In this document: positions 23,141-31,794 of the stretch, in pieces | How the letters are laid out: each line of letters opens with the position of its first letter | How positions within the stretch are numbered: the first letter of the stretch is position 1 | Source of the DNA: Azospirillum sp. | GTDB taxonomy: Bacteria > Pseudomonadota > Alphaproteobacteria > Azospirillales > Azospirillaceae | Direction of reading: 5' to 3' | Length of the DNA stretch: 45,643 bases | Assembly: GCA_027483805.1 (NCBI GenBank) | Contig: JAIXTS010000519.1 | Coordinates: forward strand, 1 to 45,643 | Translations under genes and position numbers: made by a program | Notes under the pieces: model-generated | The model's database searches: none | The model's input: the letters and a program-made list of their open reading frames with translations, nothing else | Told to the model about the DNA's origin: nothing

Positions 23141-23359
23141 TCGATCCTCCGGGTCTCTGTCTTGCGGGGTGCGTCGCCGTCTGGCGTCGTTGTTCCCCCG
23201 ACAGCTTCATGAAGCTCCCCGGACATGGCGGCCGAAAGACCGGCTTCGGGCATAGGACTGGAATTTGCGCGACTTTTCCGCGTCATACAGGGCGTGAAGC
23301 CGCCACAATCCCCGCCGGCCCGTCACGATCCGGACAAGATCGGTCTTTTCCCGTCAAAT

Positions 23360-23374
23360 TGATATTGATTCTCA
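23360..23374. promoter_or_regulatory. Fur-box-like site upstream of the TonB receptor
   Basis: TGATATTGATTCTCA matches the 7-1-7 Fur consensus TGATAAT-N-ATTATCA at 13 of 14 half-site-plus-half-site positions less one, that is one mismatch per half. It lies 61 bp upstream of the GTG start and covers the likely -35 (TTGATT). Confidence 0.55.
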
Positions 23375-23434
23375 CCCGCATTCTGAATATGGCTATTAAG
23401 AGTGCTTCGCAATTGCAGTTGGGAGTGTAGGATT

Positions 23435-25645
23435 GTGTCTTGCCGGAATATGACGGCCTTACCCCTGGTTCTGTTGGCCCTGGCCGCCCCTGCGGGTGCG
23501 CAGGAGATCCAGGTGGCCGATGCCGCAGATATGCAGGTCAGTGAGATCACGGTGATCGCGACCCGCACGCCCAAGGAAACGGTGGATGCCCCGGCGACCG
23601 TCAGCGTCATCGGGGCCGAAAAGGTCAAGGACCGGCTGGTCACCGACATCAAGGATCTGATCCGCCACGAACCTGGCATCTCCGTCCGGTCATCCCCCAC
23701 CCGCTTCACAGCCGCCGGGGCCAATACGGGCCGCGATGGCAATAGCGGCTTCAACATCAGGGGGCTGGAGGGCAACCGTGTCCTGATCCAGACCGACGGT
23801 ATCCGCGCGCCTGACGCCTTCGCCTTTGGCGGGCAATCGGTGGGGCGCGGCGACTATGTCGATCTGGATCTGCTGAAATCGGTCGAAATCCTGCGCGGCC
23901 CCGCCTCGGCGCTCTACGGGTCCGACGGTCTGGCCGGTGCCGTCAGCTTTGTCACCAAGGACCCGGTGGATTTCATCCGGGATGGCAAGGCCTATGGCGG
24001 AGAGGTCAAGGCTGGCTATACAGAGGCCGACCGGGGCTGGGGCAAGGGCATGGTCCTGGCGGGAAAGGAAGGCGACTGGTCGGCCATGCTGGCCTATAAC
24101 CGCCGCGACGCCAAGGAGACGGAAAACCAGGGCGGGATCAAGACCGCCAACAGCACCCGCACCGCCGCCAACCCCCAGGACATTGCCGATAATTCGGCCC
24201 TGGCCAAGCTGGTCTGGCAGCCCAGTACCGAGCACACGCTGCGCCTGACCTATGAACTGTACGACCATGACATGGCGGCCGATATCCTGACGGCCATTGC
24301 CGTCCCGCCGCTGGCCAGCACCAGCGTCATCGGCCTGACGGCGCATGACACCGTCCGCCGCGACCGGGTCAGCCTGGATCACCGCTACGACCCCGCCGAT
24401 GGTGGCATCATCGACAGCCTGCATTGGACGCTGTACCGGCAGGACAGCGACACGCGCCAATATTCCGCCGAAGACCGCAATACCGCCGCCGACCGGTTGC
24501 GCATCAACACGTTCGACAACAAGGTCACGGGCCTGAATGTCGATGCCAGCACGGTCCTTACGGGCGACGGCATCGACCATCTGCTGGTCTATGGCGGCGA
24601 TTATTCGCTGACGAAACAGGTGGGCACGCGCGACGGCACCGTGCCGCCGGCGGGGGAAACCTATCCCACCCGCGCCTTCCCCACCACCGACCACACCCTG
24701 GCCGGCCTGTTCATCCAGGATGAGGTGACCTTGCTGGGCGGCGCCCTGTCGCTCTATCCCGCCCTGCGCTACGACTATTACAAGATCGACCCCAAGGCCG
24801 ATCCGCTGTTTGTCGGCACGCCGACGGGGCAGAGCGATGATCACCTGTCGCCCAAATTCGCGGCTCTTTACTGGCTGAACGACCATGCCGGCCTGTTCGC
24901 CAATTATGCCGAGGGGTTCAAGGCGCCGGCCCCGTCACAGGTGAATAATGGTTTTGCCAACCCGACACAAAATTACCGATCCATCTCCAACCCCGACCTG
25001 AAGCCGGAAAGCAGCCGCACGGTGGAACTGGGTCTGCGCCTGCGCGGTGACGACTGGCAGGCGGCTTTCACCGGCTTCAAGGGCTGGTACGATGATTTCA
25101 TTGAACAGGTGCTGGTGTCGGGCAATTTCACGGCGGCCAGCCCGGCGACATATCAATATGTGAACCTGAACAAGGTGACGATCCGCGGGCTGGAGGCCAA
25201 GGCCAACTGGGAGGTCGGCCAGGGATGGGGCCTGATCGGCGGTGCCGCCTATGCCAAGGGGGATCAGGAAACCGCCGGGGTGAAACGCCCGCTGGACAGC
25301 ATCGATCCGGTCAAGGTGACGCTGGGCGTCAGCTGGCAGGAACCCGATGAGGGTCGGTTCGGCGGCGACCTGTCCGCCATCTATTCGGCGCAGAAATCAA
25401 CGGGCCGTATCGGTACCGCCTGTACCGGCGGCTGTTTCACGCCCGGTGATTTCATCGTGCTGGACGCCACCGCCCGCTGGCGTGTGACCGACTTCGCCAC
25501 CCTGCGCGCCGGCCTCTTCAACATCACCGACAAGAAATACTGGTGGTGGAGCGATGTGCGCGGCCTGGCCGCCGGTTCCGCCGTCCGCGACAGCTATACC
25601 CAGCCCGGCCGCAATGTCAGCGCCTCGCTGACCGTCAGTTTCTGA
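23435..25645 (+). CDS. TonB-dependent outer-membrane receptor, haem/haemoglobin type
   Basis: 736-residue outer-membrane barrel that imports a ligand with TonB energy. After a signal peptide ending APAGAQ, a TonB-box-like ITVIATRT precedes the plug (about 40-165; NIRGLEGNRVLIQTDGIR, LRGPASALYGSDGLAGAVSF) and the 22-strand barrel ending in VSASLTVSF with terminal Phe. It fits the haemoglobin/haem receptor family. The FRAP and NPNL motifs appear as FKAP and NPDL, and no His lies between them, so the haem ligand is not certain. GTG 23435 is preferred: GGGAG is nine bases upstream and the peptide gains an Arg; ATG 23450 is the alternative. The DUF6607 gene follows by 11 bp. Confidence 0.9.
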   Translation: MSCRNMTALPLVLLALAAPAGAQEIQVADAADMQVSEITVIATRTPKETVDAPATVSVIGAEKVKDRLVTDIKDLIRHEPGISVRSSPTRFTAAGANTGRDGNSGFNIRGLEGNRVLIQTDGIRAPDAFAFGGQSVGRGDYVDLDLLKSVEILRGPASALYGSDGLAGAVSFVTKDPVDFIRDGKAYGGEVKAGYTEADRGWGKGMVLAGKEGDWSAMLAYNRRDAKETENQGGIKTANSTRTAANPQDIADNSALAKLVWQPSTEHTLRLTYELYDHDMAADILTAIAVPPLASTSVIGLTAHDTVRRDRVSLDHRYDPADGGIIDSLHWTLYRQDSDTRQYSAEDRNTAADRLRINTFDNKVTGLNVDASTVLTGDGIDHLLVYGGDYSLTKQVGTRDGTVPPAGETYPTRAFPTTDHTLAGLFIQDEVTLLGGALSLYPALRYDYYKIDPKADPLFVGTPTGQSDDHLSPKFAALYWLNDHAGLFANYAEGFKAPAPSQVNNGFANPTQNYRSISNPDLKPESSRTVELGLRLRGDDWQAAFTGFKGWYDDFIEQVLVSGNFTAASPATYQYVNLNKVTIRGLEAKANWEVGQGWGLIGGAAYAKGDQETAGVKRPLDSIDPVKVTLGVSWQEPDEGRFGGDLSAIYSAQKSTGRIGTACTGGCFTPGDFIVLDATARWRVTDFATLRAGLFNITDKKYWWWSDVRGLAAGSAVRDSYTQPGRNVSASLTVSF

Positions 25646-25656
25646 GGAACCCCCCG

Positions 25657-26652
25657 ATGCTTAATCGCTTCAAGACCAGCCTTGCCGCCCTGGCCCTGTT
25701 GGCAGCCCTGCCGGCTGCCGCGCAGAATGATTGCGGCAAGCCCGACTGCACGGCCTTCAATGCCGACCGCGCCGCCATCCTGGCCATGGCCGGCACCTAT
25801 CGTGTGAAGTTCGACTTCAAGGAGACGGTGGCCATCGCGCCGGGTTACGAACCGATCGAACCCAAGCGCAGCGGCGGCTATGAAGCGGTGCGCGTGATCG
25901 AGGATACGGGCCGCACCATCCGCTTGCAGCACCTGCTGGTGGTGAAGGGTGAGGATGACAAGCCGTTCGTGATCAAGCATTGGCGCCAGGACTGGACCTA
26001 TGAGCCGGAAAATGTGCTGACCTATGAGGGGCCGGATCAGTGGAAGGTCACGCCCGTGCCAGCCGCCCAGCGCAGTGACGCCTGGGCCCAGACCGTCTGG
26101 CAGACCGATGACAGCCCGCGTTATGGCGGGGTGGGCCAGTGGAAACATGACCGCGGCGAACATCGTTGGATCAGCGGGGAAACGGGCCGCCCCCTGGCGC
26201 GGCGCGACGCGGTGCGCAATCCGATCTATGACCGCTACTATGGCACCAATCGCCATGCCCTGACGCATCAGGGCTGGGTACATGAACAGGACAATGCCAA
26301 GGCCGGCACGCGCGACGGCACGCTGACCACCATCGTGCATGAGGTGGTGTTGAACAGCTACGTCCCCTCTACCGACTTCGATTTTCAGGCGGCCGACGAT
26401 TACATGGCGAAGACCGCCACCTTCTGGGCCGCCGTGCGCAAACAGTGGGACGATGTCGCCGCCCGCCATGGCGGCATCCATCTGGCGCAGGAAGCCGAAA
26501 ACGGCTCCAGCACCGGCAAACAACTGATGGAACTCGCCGACAAGGTGGCGAAGGGAGAAACGGGTACGGCCGATGCCGTTTCCCAGGCCCGCCACCTGAT
26601 CAATGGCGCAACAGGACCGGCCGCCGCCAAGGCCGGCGCGTCGCGGGGGTGA
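25657..26652 (+). CDS. DUF6607-family exported protein
   Basis: 331 residues with a signal peptide (about 1-22, ending PAAAQ). The body carries family-typical segments: FDFKETVAIAPGYE, KHWRQDWTYEP, DDSPRYGG, YYGTNRHALTHQGWVHEQDN. I assign it to DUF6607 from these; the function of that family is unknown. GAGGA is 8 bases before the ATG, and only 11 bp separate it from the TonB receptor, so the two are co-expressed and likely iron-regulated. A periplasmic partner of the receptor is the natural inference. One CGKPDC pair at residues about 24-29 could form a disulfide. Confidence 0.82.
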   Translation: MLNRFKTSLAALALLAALPAAAQNDCGKPDCTAFNADRAAILAMAGTYRVKFDFKETVAIAPGYEPIEPKRSGGYEAVRVIEDTGRTIRLQHLLVVKGEDDKPFVIKHWRQDWTYEPENVLTYEGPDQWKVTPVPAAQRSDAWAQTVWQTDDSPRYGGVGQWKHDRGEHRWISGETGRPLARRDAVRNPIYDRYYGTNRHALTHQGWVHEQDNAKAGTRDGTLTTIVHEVVLNSYVPSTDFDFQAADDYMAKTATFWAAVRKQWDDVAARHGGIHLAQEAENGSSTGKQLMELADKVAKGETGTADAVSQARHLINGATGPAAAKAGASRG

Positions 26653-26707
26653 CGCGCGTCCGGGGCCCTGGTGGTATTGCGCATCGGGGTCCCGGATGGA
26701 ATGCGGG

Positions 26708-26737
26708 CGGGCGGATCAACCCAGGTTGATCCGCCCG
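26708..26737 (+). terminator. Intrinsic terminator after the receptor/DUF6607 operon
   Basis: Stem CGGGCGGATCAACC with GGTTGATCCGCCCG, almost no loop (inner pairs must open), followed by TTCGTTTTC. Confidence 0.75.
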
Positions 26738-26916
26738 TTCGTTTTCGGGGGCAACGGCATAGGCCGTTCGTTCAGCCCGTTGGTTCCGGCCATATCCTTT
26801 CGCTCTATTTCAAAAACTGTGCCCATCAAGTCACAATCGTTGCGAATTGGCCATGCGTCGCTGCGGTTGCATCTATATTGACCGGATAGGGCGGTGGGGC
26901 GAAGGAAGGTGCGGGC

Positions 26917-28728
26917 GTGGAAGCCATCAATGAGATGATCTTCCTGGCGGGGTTGCTGCTGTTGCTGGCCATTCTGGCCGGCCGCATCTCTTCGCGCCTG
27001 GGCGCCCCGCTGCTGCTGGTCTTCCTGGGCCTGGGCATGCTGGCGGGGGAGGACGGGCCAGGCCACATCCATTTCGGCGATTTCAAGCTGGCCTATCTGA
27101 TGGGCTCCACAGCGCTGGCCGTCATTCTGTTCGATGGCGGGTTGCGCACCCATGCCGACACATTCCGGCTCGCCCGGTGGCCGGCGCTCAGCCTGGCGAC
27201 CGTGGGTGTCCTGGTCACCGCCGTCGTGACGGGGGCGATGGTCTGTCTGGTGATGGGTGTCGGCTGGAAGGAAGGATTCCTGGTCGGGTCGATCATTGCC
27301 TCGACCGACGCGGCCGCCGTGTTTTTCCTGCTGAACCTGCGTGGGCTGGCCTTGCGTGGCCGTATCTCCGCCACGCTGGAGGTCGAATCGGGCCTGAACG
27401 ATCCGATGGCCGTTCTGCTGACCCTGCTGGCCGTCACGGTCCTGACCAGTGCCGGCGGGGTGGAGCCGCTGCATCTGCTGCTGGAACTGGTGCAGCAACT
27501 GGTGGGGGGCGTGATCCTCGGGGTGGCCGCCGGCTTTGCCCTGGTCTGGCTGGTCAACCGGCTGGATCTGGCCGACGGGCTTTACCCGATCCTGGCCCTG
27601 TCCTTCTCCCTGTTCGTGTTTGGCGGGGCGCAGGCCGCCGGGGCATCGGGTTTCCTGGCCGTCTATCTGGCAGGCCTGATCCTGGGCAACCGCCCGCACA
27701 AGGCCGACCGCCTGATCCGGCGTTTCCATGACGGACTGGCCTGGCTGGCGCAGATCGGGCTGTTCGTGATGCTGGGCCTGCTGGTGACACCGTCGACCCT
27801 GGGACCCTATCTGCTGCCCGGCACGCTGGTGGCGCTGGGCCTGATGCTGGTGGCGCGTCCGCTGGCGGTTTTTGTCTGCCTGCTGCCCTTCCGTTTCACC
27901 CTGGCCGAACTGACCTACATCTCCTGGGTGGGTTTGCGCGGGGCTGTCCCCATCGTCCTGGCCGCCATCCCAATCCTGGCGGGCGTGCCCAATGCCCAGG
28001 CCTATTTCGCGGTCGCCTTTGTGGTCGTGCTGCTGTCACTGCTGATCCAGGGCTGGACGGTCGGCCCGTCGGCACGGCTTCTGGGCCTGCTGGCCCCGCC
28101 ACAGCCGGAACCGCCATCGCGCGCCGATGTCGACCTGCCCGACGGGTCGGGACAACTGGCCGTATTTACCGTCGCCCGCGACAGCGAGGCCGCCAAGCGC
28201 GGGCGCGGCAAGCTGATCATTCCCGAGTCGGTGCAGCTTTTGGCCCTGATCCAGAATGGCCGCCCCGTGCGGCCGGAGGATGCCAACCGCCTGCAGCCCG
28301 GCGACACGGTACTGGCCATGGGTGATGGGGCGGCCCTGGCCGTGATGGACCGGCTGTTCGGCCGCAAGATCGAAGCCTTTGACGAAGATCGGCCCGCCGG
28401 CGACTTCCAGATCCAGGGCGACATGCCGGCCATGGCCGTGGGCGGCATCTACGGGTTCGATGCCGACGACGACCCGACCCAGACCCTGTCGGGCCTGATC
28501 CGCCGCCGGCTGGGCCATGATCCCTCGCTGGGCGACCGGGTGCGGGTGGGGGAAATGGAGCTGATCGTGGTCAGCCTGAAGGGTGGCGAGGCGGAGGTGG
28601 TGGGCATCGACCTGACCCCGCCGGCCACGGGATGGGCCGGGTTCCGCGACCAGTTGCGGGCTTATGGCGCCCGTATCCGCCGCCGCCTGGCCCATCCGCT
28701 GCGCCGGCAAGCCGTGGGCGGCGATTGA
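26917..28728 (+). CDS. nhaP2: Potassium/proton antiporter, CPA1 family (NhaP2/CvrA)
   Basis: 603-residue inner-membrane K+/H+ antiporter. About 12-13 hydrophobic segments cover 1-390, with the exchanger motifs FDGGLRTHAD (about 68-77) and ASTDAAAVFFLL...ESGLNDPMAV (Asp pair of the ion site). The cytoplasmic part has an RCK/TrkA-C domain (about 408-488) and a C-terminal transporter-associated domain (about 500-580; FDADDDPTQTLSGLIRRRLG). GTG at 26917 is the start, with AAGGAAGG nine bases upstream. Single gene with its own upstream region of 264 bp, which holds the previous terminator and no other ORF I can support. Confidence 0.92.
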   Translation: MEAINEMIFLAGLLLLLAILAGRISSRLGAPLLLVFLGLGMLAGEDGPGHIHFGDFKLAYLMGSTALAVILFDGGLRTHADTFRLARWPALSLATVGVLVTAVVTGAMVCLVMGVGWKEGFLVGSIIASTDAAAVFFLLNLRGLALRGRISATLEVESGLNDPMAVLLTLLAVTVLTSAGGVEPLHLLLELVQQLVGGVILGVAAGFALVWLVNRLDLADGLYPILALSFSLFVFGGAQAAGASGFLAVYLAGLILGNRPHKADRLIRRFHDGLAWLAQIGLFVMLGLLVTPSTLGPYLLPGTLVALGLMLVARPLAVFVCLLPFRFTLAELTYISWVGLRGAVPIVLAAIPILAGVPNAQAYFAVAFVVVLLSLLIQGWTVGPSARLLGLLAPPQPEPPSRADVDLPDGSGQLAVFTVARDSEAAKRGRGKLIIPESVQLLALIQNGRPVRPEDANRLQPGDTVLAMGDGAALAVMDRLFGRKIEAFDEDRPAGDFQIQGDMPAMAVGGIYGFDADDDPTQTLSGLIRRRLGHDPSLGDRVRVGEMELIVVSLKGGEAEVVGIDLTPPATGWAGFRDQLRAYGARIRRRLAHPLRRQAVGGD

Positions 28729-28743
28729 ACCGGCGCGGCGCGA

Positions 28744-28763
28744 ATGGGGCGGATTGGCCCCAT
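28744..28763 (+). terminator. Weak terminator-like hairpin after the antiporter gene
   Basis: ATGGGGC / GCCCCAT, 7 bp with a 6-base loop, followed after 10 bases by GGTTGTTTTC. Position fits, strength is doubtful. Confidence 0.3.
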
Positions 28764-28858
28764 GCCATCCGGGGGTTGTTTTCATCAAGCCCTTGACCTG
28801 GAAGCGGAACCGGGCACCCTGCGTTCATCGGACATCAATAATAAACGGGTGTGTTTCC

Positions 28859-30667
28859 ATGATTTCTCGCCGTTATCTGCTGGCGCTGGGCGGGGGTACC
28901 GCTGCCCTGGCCCTGCTGCCCTCTGTCGCCTTTGCCGCCGAAGGCCCCGCTGACCGGGCGCTCTATGCCTTCTTCAAGGAAGTGTTCGACCGCGATGTGG
29001 CCGCCAATCCGCTGCGGGCCATGCAACTGGGCCGCAAGATCGGGTACGACCAGCTGGATGATGTGAGCGAGGCCCGTGCCCTGGCCGATCTGGACCAGAC
29101 CAAGGCCGATCTGGCCCGCCTTCGCCGTGATTTCCCCCAGGACAAGCTGTCGGAGGCGGCCCGCCTCTATGCCCGCCTGTTCCAGGAGCGGGCCGAGGAC
29201 CGGATCGAGGATTTCCCCTGGCGTCACCACCAATATGTCCTGACCCTGGTCAGCGGGCCGCACACCAACCTGCCGGTACAGATGATCAACCAGCACAAGG
29301 TGGAGAGCAAGGAAGACGCCCTGGCCTATATCGCCCGGCTGCGCCTGTTCCCGCGCTATTTCGGGCAGATCGAGGAAAGGTTGCGTCTGGCGGATGCGGC
29401 CGGCGTGCTGCCGCCACGATATTTTTTCCCCGACCTGATCAGCACCACGCGTAACCAGATCAAGGGGCGGCCGATCGAGCCTGACGCCACCGTCGATGCC
29501 CCGCTCTATGCCGACCTGACGGGCAAGATCGCCAAGCTGACCCTGCCGGACACGGAAAAGGCGGCATTGATGGAACAGGCCAAGGCGGCCATGATCGACG
29601 GGGTGGCCCCCGCTTTCCGATCCTTGATCACCTGGCTGCAGGGCGCCGCCCCCCGCGCCAATCCCGACCATGGGGCCTGGCGTCTGCCCAAGGGCCAGGA
29701 ATTCTACGCCTCCTGCCTGAAGCGCTGGACCTCCCTGCCGCTGACCGCCGATTATATCCACAAGACTGGCCTGGCGGAGGTGACGCGTATCCATGGTGAA
29801 ATCCGGGCCATCATGAAACAGGTCGATTTCAAGGGCAGCCTGAACGACTTCTTCAATTTCACCCGCGATGATGACCGCTTCTATTTCCCCGATACGGAAG
29901 AGGGCAAGGCGGCCTATCTGAAGCAGGCCATGGAATATACCGACGCCATCCGCGCCAAGCTGGACCTTTTCTTCAACCTGAAGCCCAAGGCCCCGATGGA
30001 AGTACGGGCCGTGGAACCATTCCGCGAAAAATCCTCGCCCAGCGCCTTCTATAACGGCCCCTCGCCCGACGGGAAGCGGCCGGGCATCTTCTATGCCAAC
30101 CTGTCCAACATGCGGGCCCGCCCGCGTTATGGGCTGGAGACCCTGACCTACCATGAGGGCATTCCCGGCCATCACATGCAGGTGGCCATCGCCCAGGAAC
30201 TGGACGGGGTGCCGGATTTCCAGAAATTCGGCGGCGGCTATTCCGCCTATGGCGAGGGCTGGGCGCTTTACACCGAACAGCTTGCCAAGGAGATGGGCTT
30301 CTTCCAGGACCCCTACAGCGATTACGGACGGCTGGTCGCAGAACTGTGGCGCGCCGTGCGGCTGGTGGTGGACAGCGGCATCCATGCCAAGCGCTGGGAC
30401 CGGCAGCAGGCCATCGATTATTTCATCAACAATACGCCCATGGACCGGGACGGCGCGGCGCGGGAGATCGACCGCTATATCGGCTGGCCCGGACAGGCCA
30501 CCAGCTACAAGATCGGCATGCTGAAGATCCTGGACCTGCGCGAGGCTGCCAAGAAGCGTATGGGGGCCAGGTTCGATATCCGCGGCTTCCATGACACCGT
30601 GCTGAAGAATGGCCGCCTGCCCCTGCCCATCTTGCAGGAGCAGGTTGAGGCTTGGTCCAAGGCGTAA
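28859..30667 (+). CDS. DUF885 family exported protein (putative metallopeptidase-like)
   Basis: 602 residues of the DUF885 family. The N-terminus MISRRYLLALGGG is a Tat-like signal (SRRYLL) with cleavage near AFAAEG. The C-terminal half carries the family hallmark TYHEGIPGHHMQ (residues about 430-441), an HExxxGH metal-site pattern, followed by GGYSAYGEGWALYTEQLAKEMG, which holds the likely third ligand Glu. Relatives are assumed to be peptidases, though few are tested. ATG 28859 gives the signal; no good Shine-Dalgarno is visible. TTGACC at 28793 may be a -35. Stands as a single gene. Confidence 0.88.
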   Translation: MISRRYLLALGGGTAALALLPSVAFAAEGPADRALYAFFKEVFDRDVAANPLRAMQLGRKIGYDQLDDVSEARALADLDQTKADLARLRRDFPQDKLSEAARLYARLFQERAEDRIEDFPWRHHQYVLTLVSGPHTNLPVQMINQHKVESKEDALAYIARLRLFPRYFGQIEERLRLADAAGVLPPRYFFPDLISTTRNQIKGRPIEPDATVDAPLYADLTGKIAKLTLPDTEKAALMEQAKAAMIDGVAPAFRSLITWLQGAAPRANPDHGAWRLPKGQEFYASCLKRWTSLPLTADYIHKTGLAEVTRIHGEIRAIMKQVDFKGSLNDFFNFTRDDDRFYFPDTEEGKAAYLKQAMEYTDAIRAKLDLFFNLKPKAPMEVRAVEPFREKSSPSAFYNGPSPDGKRPGIFYANLSNMRARPRYGLETLTYHEGIPGHHMQVAIAQELDGVPDFQKFGGGYSAYGEGWALYTEQLAKEMGFFQDPYSDYGRLVAELWRAVRLVVDSGIHAKRWDRQQAIDYFINNTPMDRDGAAREIDRYIGWPGQATSYKIGMLKILDLREAAKKRMGARFDIRGFHDTVLKNGRLPLPILQEQVEAWSKA

Positions 30668-30675
30668 GGTAGATT

Positions 30676-30828
30676 ATCCGGGCCGAGGCGATGATTTCGG
30701 CCCGGATACTCCGAATGCTGTTGAGGCTTGCCTCAATGATTCGGACCCATCAGGTCCGATAACCGCCAGCACCTGCGGCGGGGCCGTGATAGGGGAAATC
30801 CAAAGGATCCCAACAGCAAAGCCCCGCC
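30676..30828 (+). other. Highly structured gap before the methyltransferase gene
   Basis: The 160-bp gap holds several stems: ATCCGGGCCGA/TCGGCCCGGAT (30676-30707, 11 bp), CCGAAT/ATTCGG (30711-30744) around TTGAGGC/GCCTCAA, TCGGACC/GGTCCGA (30741-30759), and GGCGGGGC/GCCCCGCC (30777-30828). The second and third share bases 30741-30744, so they exclude each other. The first may end the DUF885 transcript. Confidence 0.5.
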
Positions 30829-30837
30829 TTGTCCGAT

Positions 30838-31350
30838 ATGATGCCCCTGACCCTCTCCACCCTGCCAACGCCCATCGGTAGCAGCCTGATCGTCACGGAC
30901 GGGGATGGTGTTCTGCGGGCACTGGATTTTGACGATTACCGGTCGCGGATGGACCAGCTGCTGCGCCGGCACTATGGGCGGGTCGATCTGGTCCCGGGCC
31001 CGCTGCCGTCGCCCATCCGTGAGGCGCTGACCGCTTATTTCGATGGGGACCTGTCCGCCATTGACGCCCTGCCCACCAGAACCAACGGCACGGATTTCCA
31101 GAAACGGGTCTGGGCCGAACTGCGCCGGTTGCGGGCGGGGGAAATTTCCAGCTATGGCGGCATGGCCGCGCGGATTGGTCAGCCCACCGCAGTGCGCGCC
31201 CTGGGCCTGGCCAATGGTGCCAATCCCATCGCCATCATTGTCCCCTGTCACCGGGTGATCGGCGCTGACGGGTCACTGACCGGCTATGGCGGCGGGCTGC
31301 CCCGCAAGGAATGGCTGCTGCGTCACGAAGGGGCGCCGATCAGGGGGTGA
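30838..31350 (+). CDS. ogt: Methylated-DNA-protein-cysteine methyltransferase (Ogt)
   Basis: Repairs O6-methylguanine by transferring the alkyl group to its own cysteine. About 170 residues. An N-terminal ribonuclease-like region (about 1-80) is followed by the DNA-binding domain with GTDFQKRVWAELRRL, GEISSYGGMAARIGQPTAVRALGLANGANP (starts GEISSYGGMA) and the acceptor site PCHRVIG. ATG 30838 and 30841 are both possible; neither has a Shine-Dalgarno, and the upstream 8-bp stem ends ten bases before. The 3' end overlaps the convergent DUF1801 gene by 11 bp. Confidence 0.93.
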   Translation: MMPLTLSTLPTPIGSSLIVTDGDGVLRALDFDDYRSRMDQLLRRHYGRVDLVPGPLPSPIREALTAYFDGDLSAIDALPTRTNGTDFQKRVWAELRRLRAGEISSYGGMAARIGQPTAVRALGLANGANPIAIIVPCHRVIGADGSLTGYGGGLPRKEWLLRHEGAPIRG

Positions 31351-31699
31351 CAGACCGGTGACCGTCGCGCAACAGGCCGGCCAGCAGGTCGAAATCAATG
31401 GTTTCCGGCTTGCGGAAGCGGATGCAGCCCTTGCCATGGTCCAGGCGGGAAAAGGCCTCCTGATAGGCCGGCGGTACCGTGATGCCGGTCAGATAGAGCG
31501 ACACATATTGTTTCTGGCTGGCAAAGGCGACGATGGCGGTTCCGTCCACGGTATAGACGGGCATGCCCCATTGCATTCCTTCCGTATGTCCGGGCAAGTT
31601 GGCCCGCACGACCGCGCGGATTTTTTCCAGCCAGGGTCGGCGACCCGGGTCGGCATCGGCCAGATAGGCATCGACCGTGGCGGCCTTGGACTGCACCAT
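31340..31699 (-). CDS. DUF1801 family protein
   Basis: 119-residue small cytoplasmic protein of the DUF1801 (YdhG-like) fold: VDAYLADADPGRRPWLEKIR at the start, then MQWGMPVYTVDGTAIVAFAS and QYVSLYLTG. Bacillus YdhG was described as a frataxin-like iron chaperone, but most members are uncharacterised. ATG 31699 has GGAG nine bases upstream; a TTG five codons earlier is in frame. Divergent from the KamA-like gene and convergent with ogt. Confidence 0.85.
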   Translation of the reverse strand: MVQSKAATVDAYLADADPGRRPWLEKIRAVVRANLPGHTEGMQWGMPVYTVDGTAIVAFASQKQYVSLYLTGITVPPAYQEAFSRLDHGKGCIRFRKPETIDFDLLAGLLRDGHRSVTP

Positions 31700-31775
31700 G
31701 AGGGTTGTCTCCAACGGTTGGACGGGGGAGCATGGCGGCCCCGCCGGCCCGCCGCTTGACAGGCGGGGCCGGCTT

Positions 31776-31791
31776 GGCGCCCATAGGCGCC
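31776..31791 (+). other. Hairpin over the start region of the KamA-like gene
   Basis: GGCGCC-CATA-GGCGCC ends three bases before the ATG at 31795, where a Shine-Dalgarno would be. A further stem GGCCCCGCC/GGCGGGGCC (31737-31770) lies just upstream. Confidence 0.4.
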
Positions 31792-31794
31792 ATC

